Source: Enoplolaimus lenunculus (Eukaryota; Nematoda; Enoplea; Enoplida; Thoracostomopsidae). Taken from it: DNA of 64,000 bases. The notes under the pieces were generated by a model. It made no database searches. It was not told where the DNA came from and saw nothing but the letters and a program-made list of their open reading frames with translations. Positions 1 through 10,917 of the stretch are shown piece after piece (the stretch's first letter is position 1; every line of letters begins with the position of its first letter). A program made the translations under genes and the position numbers. Location: the NCBI GenBank assembly GCA_030248215.1, contig JASANG010003711.1:496001-560000 (forward strand), written 5' to 3'.

Positions 1-365
1 GATAAGTATTAATTACTTAACCATTTTGTCGTTTTTAAAACTTGCTTTCTTTTGATGACAATGGACCACAATTGGCTTTTGTAATCATTTAAATATAACA
101 TTAAGATTTCAGGAACCCAGCCAATGATATAATCGTCTAAAACACAGTCAGAGTTGTACTGAATGGAATTTCAGTGTGTATGTTTAATGGAAAATGCTTT
201 AGTCACTAACTATAACCCTTTCCCGTATAAAGTATACCATGAACATATTAAATGGCAAACTGCGGGATTTGCCCGTCTATAGAATCATTTAGCGTAAAGT
301 TTGTTTTGGCAAACCTTATGTACGTTTTTATTCTGCAAGAAAAAATACTTGCAAACACAGCCTAC

Positions 366-475
366 ATGCAGTTTCGTGCCGCTAAATCACGGTGAACGAA
401 TTTGAGCCCAGATAGATATGCCATGCCTTGAGCGACTTGATATGCGAAGTCTAGAAGCTCCATCACTATGAGAGG
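366..475 (-). CDS. MET-like receptor kinase, catalytic-loop exon (partial gene)
   Basis: Read on the minus strand this exon begins after a pyrimidine-rich acceptor (TTTCGTTTCAG) in phase 0. It encodes 36 codons plus 2 bases and ends at a GTAGGC donor. The product contains [10 protein letters not shown], then [12 protein letters not shown], the receptor-tyrosine-kinase catalytic loop with the catalytic Asp and the AAR signature. The pattern QVA.GM.YL....[12 protein letters not shown] is that of MET/RON kinases. Phase and alignment continue directly from the exon at 1857-1670. The next exon, which should carry the DFG motif, is not visible in bases 1-365 and probably lies outside the window. 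Membrane kinase that phosphorylates tyrosines in signalling. Confidence 0.88.
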
Positions 476-584
476 CTGAAACGAAATTCAAGACTATGAA
501 AACGGTGTACTTTTCAGGAAAACGCGTTGCCTAGGTTCTATTTCAGAAAACTATAATCTCGTTATATATAAATATGTATTGATA

Positions 585-779
585 TATAGATATATCGGCC
601 CATGTTACTTTAAGGGGCGTCCAGGTTTCTGGTTGGTCTATAAAAGATTAATTTTAGATTCTAGATTATATACATTTTTTGATTAGGCTTGGGCTTAATC
701 TTAGGGTTAGGCTTAGGAATACGCTTAAAATACGCTTAATCTTACGCTCCTCAAAGTAACATTGGCCGATATATCTATA
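585..779. mobile_element. TIR element with TTAGGC tract (family A, copy 1)
   Basis: A 195-bp element with near-perfect 27-bp terminal inverted repeats (585-611 and 753-779, one mismatch), reading TATAGATATATCGGCC then ATGTTACTTT. The interior holds degenerate TTAGGC/CTTAGG hexamers. It lies in the intron between the two most C-terminal kinase exons. No ORF. It looks like a non-autonomous MITE-type element. Confidence 0.75.
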
Positions 780-1031
780 AATAATTTATATATGTCTATA
801 TATGTATGTATAAAAATATATTACTAAGTTCCGAGTATTTATTCTAATGCCTGTAAAAGTTTAGTGTTGCTCCAAAAGTTCTGGAATAAATATGTCACCA
901 CTACTCATCCTTGTACTCGAGTTCTGCAAATATATTCCGCACCAAATGATCTTTGTCAACAAAACCTTTCCAAATTTTTTCATAGTCGAACTTAAAAACT
1001 ATAATTTCATTCGACGTGCTGTGGGAACAGT

Positions 1032-1302
1032 ATAACCCCTTCTCACATTGAGTTGCCTATAGGCAACTAAGCGCAGTGTATATACGTTAAATAATATATA
1101 TCGCACCGTGTTTAACAATTGCAACACGTATATATAGTACTAAATCACCACAAGACGTGAGAGCCCCCTCGGGCTCGAGCGTCAAGCTCCTATAGCTGAG
1201 TGGTGATGGTATACGCCTCCCACTCCAGTCACCGGAGTTCGAATCCTAGCATAAAAGTGGGTCTCAGGGGAAATAGAAAATATTCATGTGAGAAAGGGTT
1301 AA
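1032..1302 (+). mobile_element. 271-bp TIR element with tRNA-like core (copy 1)
   Basis: The ends form an inverted repeat (AACCCCTTCTCACA against TGTGAGAAAGGGTT) and the right end carries TTAA, as in piggyBac-type insertions; the left has ATAA. Inside are a perfect 16-bp palindrome (GTTGCCTATAGGCAAC), a GC-rich hairpin near 1160-1178, and a tRNA-like stretch at about 1186-1260. That stretch has an A-box-like TAGCTGAGTGG and a B-box-like GAGTTCGAATCC. A copy of exactly the same length lies inverted at 26423-26693. It sits in the kinase intron. Confidence 0.72.
1186..1260 (+). ncRNA. tRNA-derived segment with A and B boxes
   Basis: The order A box (TAGCTGAGTGG), about 35 bases, then B box (GAGTTCGAATCC) is that of an internal RNA polymerase III promoter. 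The cloverleaf is degenerate: the T stem pairs only partly and no clean anticodon stem is visible, so this is a tRNA relic or a SINE-type head rather than a working tRNA. It is conserved in the second element copy. Confidence 0.5.
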
Positions 1303-1669
1303 GCTTGTAATATTCATCAGTAGAGTTCTTATTAAAATGTCAACTGTGATTTATAAATCGATAGCTTTTATCCGTATCACTTGCGCAATCCGAATGGCTA
1401 CAGAACCTTTATCCAATTGGACCAAAATTTAGCAACTTAAAAGCATCTGTATTTCATTTCCAGATGTGTATTTAAAATAACTTGACGCTGCTGAAATATT
1501 GAAAAAGTTATTACAAAAATTTGGAAAAAATTTGAAAACATGTGAACTGAAATTGCTGGATGCTTCGGCTCTGTCAAATGCCACTGAACCACAATGAGTA
1601 GAGATTACCTCAGGAACGAGGTACACCTAGTTTATTCGCCAGCGTTATAATATTTAAAAAATGGTTTAC

Positions 1670-1857
1670 CTTTCGCTGATCAGATATGTATGTTCGAAGG
1701 TCACCTTGCGCCATAAACGGCAAGATAACCCACGGAACGCCGTTACGACTGATAGACATTCCTAGCAAACGTAACACGTGATGATGATCGAAATCTCGCA
1801 TAATTGCACCTTCACGTAGAAATCGCTCAATTGCACCAAGGTCGCGTATCTTTTCAC
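1670..1857 (-). CDS. MET-like receptor kinase, alpha-C helix and hinge exon
   Basis: The exon starts after the acceptor CGTTTTAG in phase 1 and ends at CGAAAG|GTAAAC in phase 0 (188 nt = 2 + 62 codons). The product includes [20 protein letters not shown] and then [15 protein letters not shown]. The Glu of FLREG is the expected alpha-C glutamate that pairs with the ATP-binding lysine. DFDH..VL.LLG and LPFM..GDLR are the hinge and GDL motifs of MET/RON-type kinases (also close to the TAM group). Its phases match the exons on both sides. Introns of about 1.2 kb flank it. Confidence 0.9.
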
Positions 1858-2439
1858 CTAAAACGGTAAAATTTCACAAAAATGCCTTATGTAATATATA
1901 TTTGTGCACATCTGTGTTTTTATTTTTTGTTTCATGCCTAGCCGCCCCCCCCGCCCAACTGACGAGTAGATATAAATGTTCTTACCACCAGTTCAAAAGT
2001 TTGAACCGGTAAAGACAATTTTACGTTTTTTTAAATTCAAATTGTTTTGGGTTGAAAAAGCGCATACTATTAACCCATTAATGGTGTGCCGAACCGAAAC
2101 CTTGACTTTGATATTTCAAGGCGCCATAGCGTTTACATTGGCGAAAAATAAACTCTGGTACGAAGGCTACCTAAAATAAATATATTTTTATATTTGTTTA
2201 ACCGCACCTTTGTGTCTTGAACCTCATATTTTTAATAGCTACTAATAAAATATAGGTTTGCTCGATTTGGATGGATTGCGATTTAAAGTTTCAATTTCGC
2301 TTTAAGCAGCTGTAAAAATTCTAGCCAAAAACCAGAAAAAGTTCGACAATTTTGGTCATACGTCAAAACATAGTTTCAGCATTATTCTTCCAAAAATAAC
2401 TTTATACATGCCACACAAACGTAATAAGTCAATAATATG

Positions 2440-2846
2440 CCCCAGGGTTCCAACCGGAACTAGATTTTGTCGGAAGCGGAATCGGAATCGGAATCAAATT
2501 TTTCTGTCGGAACCGGAATCGGACCCGGAATCGGAATCAAGTTTTAGTAATTCTATTAAAAACTTAAAGGTGTATGACTTTTTGTTTTACAGTATGCCTG
2601 TTTCCGTTACTGTTCATAGTTTCAGCAAAAATTGTTTATATAGCTGACGGAATACATGCAACAACTCGGAATATTTACTAGGAAAAAACCAAACAGAATA
2701 ATTGCAAATGCACGAAACAAAACAAAACAAGCAAAATCTAAGTTCAATCATCTTAAAAACTCAAAAACGAAGTCAGCCAAAATCGAAATCGGAAGTCAAA
2801 TTTTGCAGAAATTTTAGCCGGAATCGGAATTCCGATAGAACACTGA
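2440..2846. repeat. CCGGAATCGG-rich repeat (TIR-like, about 400 bp)
   Basis: Begins with CCAGGGTTCCAACCGGAAC and contains runs of GGAATCGGAATC. It ends with CGGAATTCCGATAGAACACTG, a diverged inverse of the start. Related copies occur near 16770-17150, 21018-21400 and 46700-47052. Small open frames across the simple GGAATC runs are not genes. Confidence 0.55.
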
Positions 2847-2859
2847 TATGTCTCATGCG

Positions 2860-3006
2860 TCTCGTGTACATTTCCCTCCAACATTGAAGGTTAAACCTTA
2901 GGGATAGGTAAAGGATAGGGCAAGCATTTTGTCACAAGCTTAGGCTTTAAGTATAAGCCTAAGCCTAATCAAGAGCCTAAAATTATGAGTGAAATATACA
3001 AGAGAC
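2860..3006. mobile_element. TTAGGC-bearing element (family C)
   Basis: The ends CTCGTGTACATTTCC and GAAATATACAAGAG are a diverged inverted repeat. The interior has AAGCCTAAGCC runs. The TCTTGTACACTT-type end recurs near 12090, 13725, 16500, 35030 and 41335, usually beside TTAGGC-like tracts. Confidence 0.45.
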
Positions 3007-3053
3007 CGCCGCCAGTCAACGACTGCGTCCAATACTCTCTGATTCTGATGCAC

Positions 3054-3247
3054 CTTTTAATGTTTTTACGGCGACTGGCACAAGTTGCCCTGTACGTTGG
3101 TCATGCATTCGGCCACGATATACATTCCCAAAATAGCCTTTGCCAACCATTTCTTCGAGTGTGATACTGTCGGACGAAATCAAGAGATCGCTAATTGTCG
3201 CTCGTAATTCGGTATTGATTTGTGACATAAGGCTGTATGCGTTACTG
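3054..3247 (-). CDS. MET-like receptor kinase, ATP-binding N-lobe exon
   Basis: Encodes INTELRATISDLLISS, then ITLEEMVGKGYFGNVYRGRM and VPVAVKTLK. GKGYFGNV is the glycine-rich loop and the Lys of AVK is the ATP-binding lysine. The segment before the loop matches the MET pattern NPEL....HVVI...L. The donor AAAAG|GTGCAT gives phase 1, which fits the 1857 exon. The acceptor is uncertain: canonical TTTTCAG at 3252 gives phase 1 in, whereas AAG|C (3247) or CAG|T (3244) gives phase 2, which is needed to join the juxtamembrane exon. I used 3247. Confidence 0.87.
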
Positions 3248-3571
3248 CTTCCTGAAAAAAACAAACAGCAGATGTAAAAAATTTACTGCACGAAAAATAG
3301 CTTCGAGTGCACGCAAGGGGTTTTGTAACTTTTCCTACATTCAAGATTGAGGTTTAGATTCCGGATTTATATACGTTTTGCTCAAAAGCCCCACTTGAAA
3401 ACTGCAAGTACAGGAGTGACGTAGACAAAAGGGAGTGAAAACCGAGATATATTTCTCCGAAATGTCTCGAAAATCTTGAAAAAAAGCTTTTGAAGGCTGT
3501 AGAATCGTAGAATAAAATCTGCAAAAGTCAATCCAATATTTTCATTCTCAACATTCGCTGTTATGATCTAC

Positions 3572-3737
3572 TAAAATGAAGCGTCGGATTCGTCGCTGGT
3601 TCCGACGGGGTACCCAACTAAAGGCGTACCGGAAGAATGTCGATGATGAGAAGACGGTGTTTCATCGCTGTACACTGACTCGCTATCTGATCGATAGCTG
3701 TCACTGTCTTCGAAATACGACAACGGATTCATAAATA
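3572..3737 (-). CDS. MET-like receptor kinase, juxtamembrane exon
   Basis: Encodes an acidic, serine- and tyrosine-rich cytoplasmic stretch (NPLSYFEDSDSYRSDSESVY, ending GTSDESDASF). It follows TATAG at 3738 in phase 1 and ends at TTTTA|GTAGAT in phase 2 (166 nt = 2 + 54 codons + 2), so it bridges the transmembrane and N-lobe exons. A juxtamembrane region with a DSD motif just before the kinase is typical of MET. Both splice signals are weaker than the others: little pyrimidine tract and a non-consensus donor. The frame stops at TAG immediately if the donor is not used. Confidence 0.65.
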
Positions 3738-3910
3738 CTATACGAGCCATTTGTTTCTTCATTATTGTGATTCTTTATTAAATTACATCCATTCGAAAAT
3801 TCATTGTGAATTGCAGACTGTCGAAACGTCTCATTTCTATACTGAATGAAACTTAGTAAATATTAGTAGAATTCACTTAAAGTACTGTACTATATTTAGA
3901 CTGTATGGCT

Positions 3911-4077
3911 ACGAGCCCGTAGCCAACGGCTTGGCAACAGGATGTGCTCAGCCTCTTGGAAAAGCTTTACCCCCTGAGAAAATTTTTTAACATTGCTTGT
4001 AAGTCATCGGAAACCCTTGTATACCCATCCTGAAAATGTTTGGCCCCCTTATAAAGATGACCTAGCTACGGGTCTGC
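3911..4077. mobile_element. GTAGCCAG-type TIR element
   Basis: Left end GAGCCCGTAGCCAACGG, right end CCTAGCTACGGGTC. The interior shares the words CTTGTAAGTCAT and CCCCCTGAGAAAATTTT with copies at 8212-8381, 15177-15360 and 43732-43896. About 165-185 bp with no ORF. Confidence 0.6.
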
Positions 4078-7000
4078 ATGACTAAAAGATTAGCGGTGTT
4101 TTTGTTTCTTTTGAACCCTTAAATTCAGTTATGTCATATGTTAGTTGTAATTTATACTTTAAATCTAAATTTTAATTCATAATTAGTATGCGAGCTATTA
4201 GTTTCGTCATTGTATCGAAATGAAACTGTTTAATTTAAGCTTGGTTCGTTGCATTTCATGAAACAAAATGTCATTTGATATCGCAATTTAGTCCAAAAAT
4301 ACAGCCAAAACCGGTGTAAACATCAAAATAAAATCCTGTACAAAATTTAATTTTAAAAATTAATTTCAATATAAAAAGCTTAATTTAAAACTCAGGTTTT
4401 ATTGACGGATTTGGCTGAATATATACGTTTTCGTTTTCTCGACACAACATCGTATAGATTTGCAATTTAAAGAAATCCAATACAATTCTTCAATAAATAA
4501 ATTAAAAATGAGGTTAACTAAAGGTATGAGCAGATACTGGTCTTGTTTTGGCTCACCAAGTTGAACGTGACCTGAATGCAAATATCTGGTAAAATAGGCT
4601 TATTTCATTATGAAAAATAATTCGTGGATTAAATTGGTTTCTGTGCTAAACGAAAAAAAACCAGTAACGAATTCAGAAGTGTCTCATTGGGATCTCGGTA
4701 GTTGGGGGAAGCCTACAGCCCTTTTAGCCATTCCTGTCTTTCGCCTTTGAAAGGGAACGGAACAAAGTGTTTTTCAAAGCTAATACACAACAAGACGTAG
4801 CAATAAGACGTCCGTATAGAAATCGTCCACGTTTGTTCTTAAATGGAAAGGCGCAGTTTCGTTCAGACAATTAGAGAATTATTACACAGAGAGGGCGGGG
4901 TGTCTCCTAAACTTGCCTGAGCCGAACGGTAATTTTGTACAACAATAATATGATAAGCTTGGCTCATAGCTTTAAATACGTTTAAATATAACTGAAAATA
5001 TACTTTGCGCAGATGTTATTGGATACGAACGAGCCGCGTTTTGACACAGTCTTTTATTAAAACAATTTTTAAAAGTTACTACTATTTAGACTTCAACACT
5101 TCTGTAAACAATTTCGTACCAAATATGTTTTTGAGTTCTTTTTTAAATTTTTAACGAACATCTGCATATTTCTATGTACCATTACCAGTTGGTCACCTGT
5201 GTCTAAGCGGAGGAACTGAAGCTATCCCGAAGCTAAAGAATGCCGACCTCGAAACGAAAAAGTTATTACAATATTGATTTTAAAGTAAAGCAAACAAACA
5301 AGTTTATATGAGAAATTTGATACAGGCAAGCGTTCGCGCACTATAAGCCAATTAATTTTAACTTAAGCTACAAACAGCACAGTTTTGCAGAGCATTGCAG
5401 ACAGCATAGGCGCTCGGCCTACCTCTCCAAAACTTTGCCTGTGGTCTTAGACTGGCTGCACAGTATATACCGTTATGCTAACATTTTTTAAGGTTGTCTA
5501 TAGTATTTCTAAAAATTCTGACCAATTAAGGTGCCTCAAAACCCAAGAATGAATCTAATTAATACTACGAGAGGGGATTTTACTTATTAGCATCCGAAGG
5601 ACATTAGAGAATGTTTGTAAAATTTGACTCAAGCTAGTCGAACAGAACATGGTAGCAAGGAAAGATTAAAGGTCAAACTAGCCGTATTAATGAATGTATA
5701 ATAGTTTATAACATGACACGCATACATCGCAGACATCGGAGATCCTTTTATATTCGTATATACGGCAATGTTTGCCGGATACGAACATCCGCATTGCATG
5801 TTTCTTTGCGGATGGATATCTGGTGGCAATATACGTCATAAATTTCAGCTAACGGTAACCCGAAAAATGACGTATAGTGTGCTCTAGTCAAGATTCAACG
5901 TTAGAAGTTTTCATCGTTGACTCGAAATACAACATAAATATATAAGAATTGTAGTGAATTTCAGCTTAAAAGAGCTAAAGTAAAAATGCGATATGTTTCA
6001 ATTTGTCATTTAAAATTCCAAAAAGTCGGTTCAAGTTTCGCTTAAATATAAGTTGCTTATGATGTAACTACTTTCGGTGAACGTCAAAATAGAAAAGAAT
6101 CAAACTCGTAGTCAGCTCAACATGCTGATTGGGCTAAATAATTTTCAAAACGAACATACAAGGATTGCATTTAATTTTACAAGCAAGATCGAAAAATTTC
6201 TATTGGGCAAAACTTTTTAGTCGGTTTAACCTATCAATTTTAGTAAGGATGAAAACTGCCGCCTGGTATCTACTCGATGTGGAAACCTCTTACCGATCAC
6301 TGATGGGAACGAAGAACGCTCACAAATTCATTTAATATAATAAATTTTAACACCTTGTGTATATTTGTTTAGTGAAATTGAGGAAATGTGGAAATATTAC
6401 AAAAAGATAAAAACTATCTTTACGCTCAATTTATTCAATCTTTTTCATTAGTATATACTCAGTGACTCAGGTTTTCTGAAAGTGAAAACAACATTTGTAT
6501 ACTCAATTTTTAGCGCATATTCGCTCACATTCAGTGCTTTATTTGTCTTTGTTTGCTCGTCATACGTTTACTCTTTTTCGTTCGATGTTAAACGGATGGT
6601 TATTTTGAGCATTTATATACACATCGTAGTGAAATTTCAAACAAAACAGGTTTTTTGTAACAAACGTGCCTACCGAAAAATTAATAAACTCAGTGTTACA
6701 GTGAAAAAATGGTATGAACTTGGACCTGAGGTCTAAAGTGGGCCAGAAAAGGCTCACTACCCTTCGTTATGAAAAAATACCACCACAGAAAAACTTTTAG
6801 CCCCTCTTGCAAATCACACGTGAAACCCCACATGCACCTCCTAACATTTTTGACCACCTAACATTTTGAGTTGGCTGCGGACCTGGATTCACTTGACAGC
6901 ATTCGGTTATTAAAGGTGACAACAAGGATTTAGATCGTAGGTGTACCTTGGGGAAGCCAGCCTGTTACCTTTAAATACCGCACAGGTTAACATTTATCAG

Positions 7001-8211
7001 CTGCTTTTATGCTATTTTTATGAAAAGTTTTTAGCACTTTTTCAATATATTCCATTTTTTAAAAGTCTGGAATTAACGCGAGTTTTATAAGTATTAAAGC
7101 GTAAGTCCAAAGGAAGTTAATACGATAATACAATCAAGAGAACCAACACTGTGTTTTGAGCAAATCGAGAAACAACCGTAGTAGTGTAAGCTTAAATTGT
7201 AACGAGCTAAAGCGTTTAAAAGCGAGACAGTTAGTAAATTTGAAAACTTTATAATTTTTCAAATTGAAAGTATATTAAACACAAAAAAATTAATTTCGCC
7301 GAGTACGTTAATTTTTAATAATCGCGCATGTTCGCTGTTATTATAAAAGTGGTGTTTAGTCAAATTTTTAAGTGGAAACGTGAAGCGATTTTGTACAGTT
7401 GAAGCAAATTTTTTGACGAAAAAAAAGTGCAAGCAAGCAGTAGAAGAACGATTTGCATTTGCAGTTTATATCAACGTGAACGCTTTTAGTTTTGCTCAAA
7501 AATCACGTATATAATTCGCTTATTTTAGTAATAAAAGTTTTAAAATTATTTGACAATTTGGTAGAAAACTTTGTTTAAAAATTAAGCTTAATATTAAGTA
7601 GACATTAAATTTTGAACTGTAGTTTTGAACACAAAATTGGTCGCCAAGTTAAAAATATGATACTTTTTCACATCACAGGAACCGTTTATTATTAATATTT
7701 TCATTGAATTAATAATATTGTGCACTTTTTCAACAATAATTCTTCTTCTAAATAATAATCACCGTTACAAATATTAACCACGAAGGTAACAACACGGATA
7801 ATTCGATCATTTTACAGTTTATAACCAATAAATGCCTGTCGAATGCTGCTGAGCTTTTCACCTAAAATTTTATAAGCTGATACCAAAATAAGCAGTTGAG
7901 TTTGAAAACAATGCCGAAATTAACTGATGTGCACCTTATCATTAAATGTACGCACCAATCAACAGACTATCTGTATTTGATATTGAACCCGCATTCTGCC
8001 GGTAGGCGCAAACCACAATATATAACCAATGTTATTTTTACGTTTTCCATGATTTCACAAATGTTTGCACTCAGAACCAAAACAGGGTAAAACTATTTTT
8101 GGTCATTCATCGGCTGGTACCCTTTACCTGCACGCCCTCTTATCGCACGAACAGATAATTAAATACCTACACATAATCAGACAGTGTTGAACCTGAACAA
8201 AACAAAAACCC

Positions 8212-8381
8212 AAGCCCGTAGCCAGATCATCTTCCTGTGGGGGGGGGCTATAATTTTTTCAGGAATAAAAGTTTTCGATGGCTTACAATTTAGGTTAAAT
8301 TTTTTTCGGAGGCGGCGCAAAATCGAAATTCTTCCAGGGGGGAGCTGAGCCCCTTTGGCAACCATCTGTCTACGGGCCCGC
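8212..8381. mobile_element. GTAGCCAG-type TIR element
   Basis: Ends AAGCCCGTAGCCAG and CTACGGGCCCG. The interior has a G9 run, TTTTTTCAGGAATAAAAG and GAGCTGAGCCCC, shared with the 43.7-kb copy. In the large kinase intron. Confidence 0.62.
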
Positions 8382-10769
8382 AAAAAACCAAGACTAAAGC
8401 GCAGGAATGTATGGTAATAATAGCCTTTCATGTATTATCGCTTCGAAATCACAACAGATTTATTTCCGTGTGTTCTCGTTAATTATGTGCGTTCCATTAT
8501 ACTAGAAAAACCAATTTTTCAGCACATGAAAGCTTATCCGTCACACAACCGGACATTTGTATATGCGAGGGACAGCACCGAAACATGACTGAAATATTCA
8601 CCTGTAAAATAAAATTGCCAAATCGTTAACGATTTTTCAATAAGGTAATAACTTCTCAATGACGAAAATTTGCATTTCGGGATCGGAACGGCTCCTGTGG
8701 ACCCCTATTCGGCACGCCATGATTAGCCGGTGAAGCATGAAATGAGTGTCGTTTCAAATTCAATTTTTTCCATATACCAAAACCCCAAAAACCAGTCAAT
8801 TAAAATTGAGACGAATCGGTACAGCGGTTTTAAAGTCAGATGGGTGCGCAAAATAGATATTTTTCTTTTGTAGTGTGGTTTTTCAGAGGTGCCGGCACCG
8901 TTCAAAACGTAAAGGTTCGAACCTTTTTATCAAAATATAGCCATACGACGTTGATGCTGAATGCAAATCGTATTTCACTTTTTAGACATTCTTCAATTAT
9001 TTCTCGGTTGCCCGCAAGGTCAATTTTAGAACTGGTCATTTAAATAATATCAGTTTAAAAGTGAACTCAAAAAGCAGCATAACGGATTTAAAACGTTCAG
9101 TTATATTGCAAACCAGAAAACTAACCGCATAACATTTCAATATTGAATCGGTCTTTGTGGACAATGTCCAAACTGTGCGTTGGACAACAGGTCAACATTG
9201 GGAATATTATCCTTATGATGGATTAACCTTTAAGGTTTGTAAAGAAACCACAAGCTTGGAATTTTATAGAACACCAAACGCTCGATTGAAATCACCAAAC
9301 AAAAGTCTAACAGGGCTCTAGAAACGCAAAATATCGTCATGTTTTTCACATAAGATATCTGGTCTACGGCGTCCAGTCAAGGGCGTAAGGGATGGGTTTC
9401 AGGCGTCAACCAACCACCATTTGGGAGTTTAGTTTAGGGATTTGTAGACACGGTGTCTGTTTTCAATGCAAGAAGCACTGCATCGATATTTTTATTGAAC
9501 TTTAACCTTCACTTTCCAAAATCGTGACTACGCCCATGCCTTCAGTTGATTGTTTTAATGCGTTGGGTCCAGTTGGTTGGAGTTTGTAGTTGTTTATCAC
9601 AAGCAAACATCATCAAATATTCATCGCGATATACGTTGAGTAGGGGTACTTACAAATGAAACCAAATATTAAAATGACAACCATTAACTCTCATTAGCAG
9701 TTCCGATTCAAAAATTTATTTTTTGAACCATTTCTTGCCTAATTCTGTTTTTTGTGGCAGATTTTGAATGTACACTGCTTTCTGTCAGTTTACGCTTAGA
9801 CAAAGCTTACTGCTTGAGCCAAAGCTTTAGCTTAAACCTAAGCCTAAACCTCCTAAAGCTTTTAAGCAGTACCGCGACCAGATTATCCGAGGCCCCTATT
9901 CGGCTGCGAGATGGGCACCCATGTAAAGATTTCAACCAAGAGGGCAACAGCTATCCAAAGGCAGGGCGTACATAAGCGTGAGCGCAACATATAATGGACG
10001 AAATCTCACGAGCAAAGCGAACGAAAAGCCAATTAAAAGTGAATAACACAATTCTTATTTGAGTTGAGACAAAAGCACAAAATTTTTTGAAACAGCCTGG
10101 TGAAACGGTTTTGACAAAAGCTCTTCAAAATGCCCTAGAATAGGGGTAGGTTTTGGTTGCATTCTCCTTGACACCGAACCAAGTTATGTCAATAACTAAA
10201 AACTTCAAAAACTGTGAGGGAAGTGTGGCAACTTCAAACTGCAGCTGTGTGGAACAATTTTTATCTTACAACCTTTGAAATAGTACCTATTTGCAAGATA
10301 CCGAAAATTTATTATTCTAATTTAAGGGCTATGAAAAATCACTTGAGAAAATTAGTCGATGTCACAAAAAATAATCAGCGAAACTTAAGGCACCGAACTA
10401 AATAAGAATAGTTGCGTATTCACAATTTCGTTTCAAAAAAAGCACAACTCCCAGTTGCGTACGTCTCTGAACAAAAAATCAAAAAGCACAATATATTCTT
10501 TTTAAAGGTATATTCATTTTAGATTTCTACATTTCAGTGATAGCCTGACCATGTAACACCGTCTCGAAAGGAAAATCAAACAGGATACGTGGTTAATAGA
10601 GCCTCCAGGTATATTTTCACGGTTTTAAAAAGCTTTCGTTTCCAGGGTATATAAATAGTACCTGTCTATGCTGTCACAAACTATTTTCACTAATGTTTTT
10701 TGCTATAAAGCTGATATCTCTATGATATTACTGCAGTTTATGCGGTATAAAGTCACGGAAAGGTATACC

Positions 10770-10917
10770 CAGGTCTGTAGGCAGCTTTTGAGGAGCTTAA
10801 TGTGAAGAATTCACTTGACTTTGCAAGCGAGGATTGAAACTTTACTAATGGGGGGGGGCAAAATTTTCCCACGGGAGCTAACCGCGTCTCCGGCTTCCTT
10901 CAGGCTACGGGTCCGGC
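10770..10917. mobile_element. GTAGCCAG-type element, diverged
   Basis: The right end CAGGCTACGGGTCCGGC and the run GGGGGGGGGCAAAATTTTCCC match the family. The left end (GGTCTGTAGGCAGC) is diverged. Confidence 0.4.

Noticed and set aside
1186-1260. A working tRNA gene
   Set aside because: The A and B boxes are present, but there is no paired acceptor stem or clean anticodon stem, and it lies inside a mobile element.
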